A DNA stretch of 7,562 nucleotides from JAENVU01 sp964639075. GTDB lineage: Bacteria > Actinomycetota > Acidimicrobiia > IMCC26256 > JAENVU01. The stretch's first letter is position 1, and each line of letters opens with the position of its first letter. The translations under genes and the position numbers were made by a program. Below the pieces are notes generated by a model. It was not told where the DNA came from, did not search any database, and worked only from the letters and a program-made list of their open reading frames with translations. The stretch lies in assembly GCA_964639075.1 (NCBI GenBank), contig CAZXCB010000169.1, forward strand, positions 1 through 7,562. Reading direction: 5' to 3'. Below, in pieces: positions 1 through 4,966 of this stretch.

Positions 1-496
1 GGCCCGTGGAGGGCGGCTTGCCCAGCACCTCGTCGAGCTTGTCCTCGGCGGTCTCCTCGTCGACCGCGAGCGCGAACGTCAACTCCGACACGAGGATCTG
101 GCGCGCCCGGGCCAGCATCCGCTTCTCCCCGGCGGAGAGACCCTTGTCCTTCTCGCGGATCGTGAGGTTCCGCACCACCTCGGCCACCTGGTAGATGTCG
201 CCGCTCTTCAGCTTCTCCACGTGGTTCTTGAAGCGCCGGGACCAGTTCGTCGGCATGCGCGCTTCCTTCTTGCGCAACACCGCGAACACCTCCTCGACCT
301 CCTCGTCGTTGATCACGTCGCGCAGACCGATCTCGTCCGCGTTGTCGGCCGGGACCTTGAGGGTGAGGTCGCCGTAGGCGAGGCGCAGGATCAGGTAGTC
401 CTGCTTCTTACCGAAGGCCTCCACCTTCTCGCGCTTCTCGATGGTGGCAGCGCCGTGGTGCGGGTAGACGACCTTGTCGCCGACGTGAAAGGGCAT
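1..496 (-). CDS. carD: CarD-family RNA polymerase-binding transcription regulator (3' end cut by window edge)
   Basis: CarD binds the RNA polymerase beta subunit and the upstream edge of the transcription bubble, and stabilises open complexes at rRNA and many housekeeping promoters. The visible 165 residues start MPFHVGDKVVYPHHGAATIE, the typical CarD N-terminus, which belongs to the CarD_CdnL_TRCF Tudor-like RNAP-interaction domain (about residues 1-60). The helical C-terminal domain carries NWSRR (84-88), whose Trp85 matches the DNA-fork-wedging tryptophan of mycobacterial CarD in both context and number. The block LSAGEKRMLARARQIL (120-135) is also typical. Mycobacterial CarD is 162 residues, so only a few residues and the stop should be missing. 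Position 47, a beta-contacting Arg in M. tuberculosis, is Lys here, a conservative change. The ATG at 496 is supported by homology and by AGGAG 13 nt upstream. It diverges from crp. In mycobacteria ispD and ispF follow carD; here that side lies outside the window. Confidence 0.96.
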   Translation of the reverse strand, partial: MPFHVGDKVVYPHHGAATIEKREKVEAFGKKQDYLILRLAYGDLTLKVPADNADEIGLRDVINDEEVEEVFAVLRKKEARMPTNWSRRFKNHVEKLKSGDIYQVAEVVRNLTIREKDKGLSAGEKRMLARARQILVSELTFALAVDEETAEDKLDEVLGKPPSTG

Positions 497-509
497 GAGG
501 AAACGGGGG

Positions 510-514
510 CTCCT
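510..514 (-). promoter_or_regulatory. Ribosome binding site of carD
   Basis: AGGAG is read on the minus strand, 13 nt before the carD ATG at 496. The spacing is longer than ideal, but it is the only purine-rich Shine-Dalgarno match close to the start. It indicates a leadered carD mRNA, unlike several of the neighbouring genes. Confidence 0.5.
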
Positions 515-539
515 GGTGCGGAGGGAGAGAGAGCCCTCC

Positions 540-545
540 ATGGTA
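540..545 (-). promoter_or_regulatory. Candidate -10 element of carD (TACCAT)
   Basis: TACCAT on the minus strand fits the actinobacterial -10 pattern TANNNT. It would start transcription near 532-533 and give a leader of about 36 nt containing the AGGAG site. The -35 position (about 563-568, GGTCGT) is poor, as is usual in GC-rich actinobacteria. It sits 33 bp from the oppositely facing crp -10, so the two -35 regions would overlap. Prediction by eye. Confidence 0.4.
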
Positions 546-578
546 CCGGAGAACGACGGGCGACGACCCATCCCTGGG

Positions 579-590
579 TAGTGTGCATCC
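579..590 (+). promoter_or_regulatory. Leaderless promoter of crp (TAGTGT -10 next to GTG start)
   Basis: TAGTGT (579-584) is followed by 6 nt and then the GTG start codon at 591, which places the expected transcription start at or next to the first base of the codon. No Shine-Dalgarno sequence precedes the GTG. This is the standard geometry of leaderless mRNAs in actinobacteria, and it supports the choice of GTG at 591 as the start. Confidence 0.55.
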
Positions 591-1256
591 GTGCCCGATC
601 GCCGAGTGCTCGATTCGACGGAGCTCTTCGCGTCCCTCCCGCCGGAGATGGTCGAGCGGCTCCGCGCCAAGGCCCGGATCCGGGAGCTCGCCAAGGGCGA
701 TCTCCTGTTCGGTCAGGGCGAGGACTCGTCGGACCTCTACGTCGTCCAGGAAGGCCGCATCGCCATCTCGACCCGGTCCTCGGACGGCCGCGAGTCCATG
801 GTGGCCGTCATGGAGAACGGCGGGCTGTTCGGTGAGATGGGCCTCTTCGACGGCGGGCCCCGCTCGGCCGAGGCCCGGGCGCTCACCGACACGACGCTCA
901 TCGAGGTGAGCTTCGACGACGTGCGGGAAGCGGTCCAGGAGCGCCCCGAGGTGCTGTGGGTCATCGTGCGCCTGCTCGCCCAGCGGATCCGCGCCACCGA
1001 CGAGGCGCTGGCGGACGCGGTGTTCCTCGACGTCCCGGCCCGCACCGCGAAACGGCTCCTCGAGCTCGCCGGCGACGCCGACGAGTTCCAGCTCCCGATG
1101 ACCCAGGAGGATCTCGCAGGGCTCGTCGGCGCGTCACGCGAACGGGTCAACAAGGCCCTCGCGATGTTCGTGAAGCTGAAGTGGATCGCGGCCACCGGAC
1201 GCAGCCGTTACCGCATCCTCGACCGCGAGCAGCTCGAGCTCCGCGCCAACCCGTAG
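591..1256 (+). CDS. crp: Crp/Fnr-family transcriptional regulator, actinobacterial cAMP-receptor type
   Basis: A 221-residue regulator predicted to bind cAMP and then DNA, close in length to M. tuberculosis Crp (224). Residues 10-115 form the cyclic-nucleotide-binding beta-roll. Its phosphate-binding cassette FGEMGLFDGGPRSAEA (80-95) has the Gly-Glu and Arg-Ser pairs (G81/E82, R91/S92) that hold the cAMP ribose and phosphate in E. coli CRP. Residues 117-150 are the dimerisation helix. The C-terminal winged helix-turn-helix has MTQEDLAGLVGASRERVNKAL (170-190). Recognition-helix R183 and E184 match E. coli CRP R180 and E181, and K188 replaces R185, as in mycobacterial Crp, so a TGTGA-like half-site is expected. 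There is no iron-sulfur cysteine set, which argues against an Fnr oxygen sensor. It is divergent from carD and convergent with the hydrolase gene, and is probably monocistronic. The GTG start follows the leaderless promoter. The cAMP ligand is inferred from motif residues. Confidence 0.9.
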   Translation: MPDRRVLDSTELFASLPPEMVERLRAKARIRELAKGDLLFGQGEDSSDLYVVQEGRIAISTRSSDGRESMVAVMENGGLFGEMGLFDGGPRSAEARALTDTTLIEVSFDDVREAVQERPEVLWVIVRLLAQRIRATDEALADAVFLDVPARTAKRLLELAGDADEFQLPMTQEDLAGLVGASRERVNKALAMFVKLKWIAATGRSRYRILDREQLELRANP

Positions 1257-1264
1257 TTCCCGCT

Positions 1265-1283
1265 CTTGCGACTCCGTCGCAGG
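1265..1283. terminator. Hairpin downstream of crp
   Basis: CTTGCGAC, a TCC loop and GTCGCAGG form an 8-bp stem (one T-G pair) beginning 8 bp after the crp stop. No T-run follows, so it may mark the 3' end of the crp mRNA as a processing or Rho-dependent signal rather than a classical intrinsic terminator. Just beyond it, GCTCGGGC occurs twice (1286-1293 and 1298-1305), of unknown meaning. Confidence 0.35.
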
Positions 1284-1368
1284 CCGCTCGGGCCCCGGCT
1301 CGGGCGACGCGCGCCAAGCGACCGAGGAAATCACTCACGTCGCAAGCAGTCGGGCGCGGCGCGTCGCT

Positions 1369-1386
1369 GATCCTCGCCTTAGGATC
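1369..1386 (-). terminator. Hairpin downstream of the dienelactone hydrolase gene
   Basis: GATCCT and AGGATC form a perfect 6-bp stem around a 6-nt loop, 4 bp past the stop codon of the minus-strand hydrolase gene. No T-rich tail follows on either strand. With the crp hairpin it marks the convergent gap 1257-1390, which holds no gene that I can see. Confidence 0.35.
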
Positions 1387-1390
1387 CCGC

Positions 1391-2134
1391 TCAGTCGGTC
1401 CCGAGGAAGGTGAGCACGCGGGACCACGCGTCGGCGGCGGCGTCGGCACGGTGCGCGGGACGGTCGGCGTCGTGCACGAAGCCGTGTTCGGCACCGGGGT
1501 ACACCACGATCTCGCAGTCGTCGCGACCGCGCCACGCGTCGCGGAGCGCGTCGATGTCGGCCGCGGGCGTGAAGGGGTCCTGGTCCCCGAAGATCGCGAG
1601 CGTCGGGACGACCTCCGAAGCGGTCGCGAGCGGCTCGGCGAGCTCGGGGTGTTGCCAGTGCGGCGGCACGCGGAGCATGCCGTAGAACGCGACCGCCCGG
1701 TCGAACCGGTCGTCGGCGGCCGCCTTCAGCGCGTACATCCCTCCCATGCAGAATCCGAGCACCGCGACGTCGGTGACGTCGTCGTGCACGATCAGGTGGT
1801 TCGCCGCGCACTCGAGGTCACCGAGCTGCTGCTCGTCGTCGAGGTGCGCGACCTGGGCCATCCGCGCGTCGAGGTCGCCGAGGTCCACCCCGGCCGCCAA
1901 CGCCCGGGCGAACGGCTCGACCGTGCACACCGCGATCCCGTGGGTGGCGAGACGGCGGCTCAGGTCCTCGAACAGGGGCCGGAGACCACCGATGTCGGGG
2001 TGCAGCACCAAGCCGCGCCGGGGCAACCCCTCGGGTCGGGCGTGGATCGCGGGCACCGGGTCGCCGCCGGCGCCGCGGAGCTCGACGGTCTCGATCTCGA
2101 CGTCGCCGAAACGGCCTTCTCGAAGCGCTGCCAT
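1391..2134 (-). CDS. Dienelactone hydrolase-family alpha/beta hydrolase
   Basis: A 247-residue cytoplasmic hydrolase of the DLH family, which cleaves ester or lactone bonds with a Cys (sometimes Ser)-Asp-His triad. The nucleophile elbow is GFCMGG (127-132, Cys129). The acid is Asp186 in FGDQDPF, and the base is His217 in PGAEHGFV. The early block LVLHPDIGG (42-50) corresponds to the oxyanion-side strand and loop of the family. The length matches the usual 235-250. No signal peptide is seen. The gene lies 132 bp downstream of disA, with its own apparent leaderless promoter and a large inverted repeat, so it is probably independently regulated. No other aromatic-degradation gene is nearby, so the true substrate is unknown; clcD/tcbE-type chlorocatechol function should not be assumed. 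Alternatives are a carboxylesterase or another DLH-fold enzyme. Confidence 0.88.
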   Translation of the reverse strand: MAALREGRFGDVEIETVELRGAGGDPVPAIHARPEGLPRRGLVLHPDIGGLRPLFEDLSRRLATHGIAVCTVEPFARALAAGVDLGDLDARMAQVAHLDDEQQLGDLECAANHLIVHDDVTDVAVLGFCMGGMYALKAAADDRFDRAVAFYGMLRVPPHWQHPELAEPLATASEVVPTLAIFGDQDPFTPAADIDALRDAWRGRDDCEIVVYPGAEHGFVHDADRPAHRADAAADAWSRVLTFLGTD

Positions 2135-2147
2135 GCGGGGAACGGTA
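2135..2147 (-). promoter_or_regulatory. Leaderless promoter of the dienelactone hydrolase gene (TACCGT)
   Basis: On the minus strand TACCGT (2147-2142) is followed by exactly 7 nt (TCCCCGC) and then the ATG at 2134. There is no Shine-Dalgarno sequence. The radA start has the same hexamer and spacing with a nearly identical spacer (GTCCCGC). Confidence 0.6.
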
Positions 2148-2148
2148 G

Positions 2149-2185
2149 CGGTCGCGGGCTGGGGGCCAGCTGCGCACCGCGACCG
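2149..2185. repeat. Inverted repeat upstream of the hydrolase -10: candidate operator
   Basis: CGGTCGCGG (2149-2157) and CCGCGACCG (2177-2185) are a perfect 9-bp inverted repeat with a 19-bp spacer. The spacer holds a smaller nested repeat, GCTGG/CCAGC (2158-2162 and 2166-2170). The outer arm begins 2 bp upstream of the hydrolase -10 and the repeat covers the -35 region, so a repressor or activator site is likelier than a terminator for disA, whose stop is about 80 bp away. A cruciform or read-through hairpin is the alternative. Confidence 0.5.
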
Positions 2186-2266
2186 AGCGGAGCCTGCGGA
2201 GCGAGCCGCGAGGCAGGGAGCCCACGAGCTCTCCAGGTCGCACGTACCGGCGACCGGACGAGCCGA

Positions 2267-3340
2267 CTAGACGTAGCGCTCGAGGATGGACGACTCCGCG
2301 AGGCGGGCCAGTCCGTCCTTGATCGCCCGGGCGCGAGACTCACCCACGCCCTCGACCTCCACGAGGTCCGGCACGCTCGCGCGCAGGATCTTGTGCAGGT
2401 GGCCGAACCGCTCGACCACGTGGTCGGCGACCGTCTCGGGCAGGCGCGGGATCTTGTGCAGCAGCCGGTACCCGCGTGGCTGGACCGCCGTGTCGAGGCC
2501 GACGTCACGCGGCAGCGCGAGCACGTCCGCGACCTCGCGCATGTCGAGGAGGCTCTCGGTGTCGAGCTCCGCCAGGACGCGCAGGGCCGCGGTGCCGTCG
2601 AGCCCGCGGTGCTGCACGACGTAGTCCTTCGCGAACAGTCGCCGGTCGTCCTCGACGCCACCCATGAGCTCTTCGAGCTGCAGGAGGATGAGTCGACCGT
2701 CGGCACCGAGCTCGATGACGTACTCCTCGATCTCCTCGGCGATCCGTCGCACCATCTCCGCGCGCTGGAGCGCCACGGCGACGTCGCGCACGGTGACGAG
2801 GTCCTCGATCTCGAGGGCCGACAGCGAGTTGCTCACCGCGTCGAGCCGGACCTTGTAGCGCTCGAGGATCTGGAGCGCCTGGTCGGCGCGGGTGAGCACC
2901 CGGGCGACCGTCTCGAGCGTGCGCTTCTGACCGCGGCGGTGCACCGCGACCAGGCTGAGCTCCTCGGAGATCGTGATCACCGGAGCGTCGATCTGCTTCG
3001 CGACCCGTTCCGCGGTGCGGTGCCGGGTGCCGGTCTCGCTCGTGGGGATCTCCGGATCCGGGACGAGGTGCACGTTGGCCCTGGCGATGCGGGTGCAGTC
3101 CGACGACAGGATCATCGCCCCGTCCATCTTGGCCAGCTCCGAGAGCCGCTGGGGCGTGAACTCGGCGTCGAGGAGGAACCCACCAGAGCAGAGCGAGAGC
3201 ACGTCGGGCCCGTCGCCGATGACGATCAGGGCGCCCATCTTCGCCTGCAGGATCCGGTCCAGGCCCTCGCGCAGCGGCCGGCCCGGGGCGACGAGACGCA
3301 GCGCGGAGAGCATCGCCTCGGATCGGGTGGCTGGCGGCAC
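2267..3340 (-). CDS. disA: DNA integrity scanning diadenylate cyclase DisA
   Basis: DisA joins two ATP molecules into the second messenger c-di-AMP while scanning DNA, and branched structures such as Holliday junctions stop its activity. The 357-residue length is typical. The N-terminal DAC domain (about 5-145) carries the DGA motif (73-75) and GTRHRTAER (104-112), the active-site residues expected for ATP and metal binding. A helical linker (about 150-290) joins it to a C-terminal RuvA-like helix-hairpin-helix domain ending in VEGVGESRARAIKDGL (329-344). The GTG at 3340 is chosen because AAAGGA lies 6 nt upstream; the next candidate, Met10, lacks this. radA lies 189 bp upstream on the same strand, as in mycobacteria and Bacillus, where RadA and DisA work together. 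The catalytic motifs look intact, so cyclase activity is expected. Confidence 0.97.
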   Translation of the reverse strand: MPPATRSEAMLSALRLVAPGRPLREGLDRILQAKMGALIVIGDGPDVLSLCSGGFLLDAEFTPQRLSELAKMDGAMILSSDCTRIARANVHLVPDPEIPTSETGTRHRTAERVAKQIDAPVITISEELSLVAVHRRGQKRTLETVARVLTRADQALQILERYKVRLDAVSNSLSALEIEDLVTVRDVAVALQRAEMVRRIAEEIEEYVIELGADGRLILLQLEELMGGVEDDRRLFAKDYVVQHRGLDGTAALRVLAELDTESLLDMREVADVLALPRDVGLDTAVQPRGYRLLHKIPRLPETVADHVVERFGHLHKILRASVPDLVEVEGVGESRARAIKDGLARLAESSILERYV

Positions 3341-3346
3341 GGGCAG

Positions 3347-3352
3347 TCCTTT
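3347..3352 (-). promoter_or_regulatory. Ribosome binding site of disA (AAAGGA)
   Basis: AAAGGA on the minus strand lies 6 nt before the GTG at 3340. It decides this start over the internal ATG at codon 10 and shows that disA has a leadered mRNA. Confidence 0.7.
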
Positions 3353-3374
3353 GGGGTTCGAGTCGTCGAGCGAA

Positions 3375-3390
3375 CCACCGAGCTCGGCGG
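3375..3390. repeat. Near-perfect palindrome in the disA leader
   Basis: A 16-bp palindrome centred on AG|CT (CCACCGAGCTCGGCGG) has one mismatched pair in DNA. In the minus-strand RNA that pair is G-U, so all stem positions can pair. It lies between the putative disA promoter and the ribosome binding site, and could be an operator or an mRNA hairpin. Confidence 0.35.
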
Positions 3391-3417
3391 GCCGATGTGA
3401 GTCCGTGGAGGCGGACG

Positions 3418-3423
3418 AGGATA
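3418..3423 (-). promoter_or_regulatory. Candidate -10 element of disA (TATCCT)
   Basis: TATCCT on the minus strand fits TANNNT and would start transcription near 3411, giving a leader of about 70 nt with the palindrome and the AAAGGA site. The -35 region (about 3441-3448) reads TGTCGA or GTCGAA, which is weak. It suggests disA can be transcribed separately from radA. Confidence 0.35.
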
Positions 3424-3512
3424 CCAGCGGTCCCCACGACTTCGACAGGGCGACAACGCCCGGTATCGGCGGATGCGGACCGGTTCTGGAGCGCGTGGTG
3501 CGGACACTTGCG

Positions 3513-3527
3513 CACCCCGCGCGGGTG
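3513..3527 (-). terminator. Short GC hairpin just after the radA stop
   Basis: CACCC and GGGTG pair around a CGCGC loop, 2 bp past the radA TGA. The stem is only 5 bp and no T-run follows, so termination is uncertain. The rest of the 189-bp radA-disA gap (3341-3529) holds no gene. Confidence 0.25.
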
Positions 3528-3529
3528 GG

Positions 3530-4900
3530 TCAGCGAAGCTCGAGCGCGACGAGCACCTCGCCGAGGTTCTCGGCCCGCACCAGCCGGATCCCCTCGACGT
3601 CCGGGGTCGACGCGGGCACGACCGCCGAGCGGAACCCGAGCCGCGCCGCTTCACCGAGCCGCCGCGCGATCTGGGGCGCCTGACGCAGCTCGCCACCGAG
3701 GCCGACCTCGCCCACCGCCACCATCCCGTCGCGCACGGGCGCGCCGCCCAGCGCGCTCGCCACCGCGATCGCGAGCGCGAGGTCGGCGCCCGCGTCCTGG
3801 ACCCGCAGGCCGCCCGCCACGCTCGCATAGACCTCGAGCCCGCCGAGCGGGCAGCCGGCGCGGGCCTGGAGCACGGCGAGGAGCATCTCCATGCGACCAC
3901 CGTCGAGCCCGCGGGCCGATCGACGCGGCGACGGCGCGCGCGTCTCGGACACCAGGGCCTGCACCTCGACGAGCAGGGGCCGCACACCCTCCATCGTCGC
4001 GGTGACGACCGAGCCCGGCAGCCCGGGTCGGCGGTCCGCGAGGAACAGTGACGACGGGTCGAGCACCTCCGCCATCCCGTCCTCGAGCATCTCGAAGACC
4101 CCGAGCTCGTTCGTGGTGCCGAACCGGTGCTTGAGCGCGTGCAGCATCCGCAGCGCGTGATGGCGGTCGCCCTCGAACGCGAGGACCGTGTCCACGATGT
4201 GCTCGAGCGTGCGTGGACCGGCCAGCGCGCCGTCCTTGGTGACGTGGCCCACGAGCACGGTGGCCATCGCGCGGTCCTTCGCGAGCCGCACGACGCGGTG
4301 CGCGCACTCGCGCACCTGGCTCACCGAGCCGGGTGTGCCGGTCACCTCGGGGTCGAGCACGGTCTGCACCGAGTCGATCGCGAGCACGTCGGGTGCAGTT
4401 GCGGTGACGTGCTCGAGGATGGCGGGCATGGACGTCTCCGCCACGACGAGCAGGTTCGGGTCCAGTGCGCCGAGCCGGCCGGCACGCAGGCGTACCTGCT
4501 CGACCGACTCCTCCGCGCTCACCAGCAGGCAGCGCGCCCCGGCCGCGGCCATTCGGCCGAGTGCCTGGAGCAGCAACGTGCTCTTGCCGATGCCCGGCTC
4601 ACCGCCGACCAACGTGACGGAGCCGGCGACGAGGCCGCCACCGAGGACGCGATCCAACTCGGGGACTCCGGTGGGCCGGCCGGCGGCGGCGATCGGATCG
4701 ACGTCGACGAGGGGCATCACGACGCCACGCGCGTCGCTGTCGACCCCGGCCGCGCCCGGGGCCGTGACCCGATCCTCGACGAGGGTGGACCACGAGCCGC
4801 ACTCGGGGCAGCGACCGAGCCATCTGGGTGCCTGGGCGTCGCACTCGGTACAGCGATGGACGGTCGCGGCCGCTCGGGAGCGAACGGGTGTTCGGGCCAT
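3530..4900 (-). CDS. radA: DNA repair protein RadA (Sms)
   Basis: RadA is a RecA-like hexameric ATPase that unwinds and extends recombination intermediates during repair. The 456 residues hold, in order: a C4 zinc finger (C17, C20, C31, C34); a RecA-like ATPase core with Walker A GGEPGIGKST (99-108, Lys106) and Walker B ending at Asp176 in DVLAIDSVQT; the RadA motif at 257-261; and a Lon-protease-like domain (about 300-450) containing GGLRVQDAGADLALAIA. The RadA motif reads KHRFG instead of the usual KNRFG. The ATG at 4900 is chosen because it directly precedes MARTP and the zinc finger, and because a TACCGT -10 sits 7 nt upstream. The upstream in-frame extension (MSHPACTVSR) is not supported. 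disA lies downstream on the same strand, and the secreted-protein gene lies 66 bp upstream. Confidence 0.96.
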   Translation of the reverse strand: MARTPVRSRAAATVHRCTECDAQAPRWLGRCPECGSWSTLVEDRVTAPGAAGVDSDARGVVMPLVDVDPIAAAGRPTGVPELDRVLGGGLVAGSVTLVGGEPGIGKSTLLLQALGRMAAAGARCLLVSAEESVEQVRLRAGRLGALDPNLLVVAETSMPAILEHVTATAPDVLAIDSVQTVLDPEVTGTPGSVSQVRECAHRVVRLAKDRAMATVLVGHVTKDGALAGPRTLEHIVDTVLAFEGDRHHALRMLHALKHRFGTTNELGVFEMLEDGMAEVLDPSSLFLADRRPGLPGSVVTATMEGVRPLLVEVQALVSETRAPSPRRSARGLDGGRMEMLLAVLQARAGCPLGGLEVYASVAGGLRVQDAGADLALAIAVASALGGAPVRDGMVAVGEVGLGGELRQAPQIARRLGEAARLGFRSAVVPASTPDVEGIRLVRAENLGEVLVALELR

Positions 4901-4913
4901 GCGGGACACGGTA
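4901..4913 (-). promoter_or_regulatory. Leaderless promoter of radA (TACCGT)
   Basis: On the minus strand TACCGT (4913-4908) is followed by 7 nt (GTCCCGC) and the ATG at 4900, without a Shine-Dalgarno sequence. A GTGTCCC heptamer occurs at 4909-4903 and again at 4930-4924, exactly 21 bp apart, flanking the -10 region. Confidence 0.6.
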
Positions 4914-4929
4914 CACGCCGGGTGGGACA

Positions 4930-4955
4930 CCGGCCGCGGATCCCGGGGAGGCCGG
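4930..4955. terminator. Inverted repeat between the secreted-protein gene and radA
   Basis: CCGGCC (4930-4935) and GGCCGG (4950-4955) enclose a 14-nt loop, 11 bp past the stop of the minus-strand secreted-protein gene. It could form a transcript-end hairpin for that gene, but it also covers the radA -35 region and could be a regulatory site. There is no T-run. GC-only arms of this length can arise by chance. Confidence 0.3.
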
Positions 4956-4966
4956 AGCGGCGGGTG

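Noticed and set aside
583..909. Short plus-strand frame starting MHPCPIAEC
   Set aside because: It overlaps crp in another frame and encodes a Ser/Arg/Pro-rich low-complexity product.
2186..2266. Repeated GAGCGGAGC / GGAGCGAGCC units downstream of disA
   Set aside because: They are short imperfect direct repeats of the kind common in GC-rich intergenic DNA. There is no regular array, so neither a CRISPR nor a defined repeat family is supported.
956..3400. An 814-codon open frame on the plus strand
   Set aside because: It runs antisense through the hydrolase and disA genes and overlaps crp. Its translation is a low-complexity Arg/Gly/His/Val-rich stream with no domain. It is a composition artefact of high GC, where the real minus-strand genes carry all recognisable motifs.
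3396..3411. TGTGA-type Crp half-site upstream of disA
   Set aside because: The opposite half reads GTGGAGG-like sequence rather than TCACA. A single 5-bp match is expected by chance.
4901..4930. Upstream in-frame start for radA adding MSHPACTVSR
   Set aside because: The extension covers the promoter-like TACCGT, has no ribosome binding site, and is not part of the RadA family N-terminus, which begins shortly before the zinc finger.
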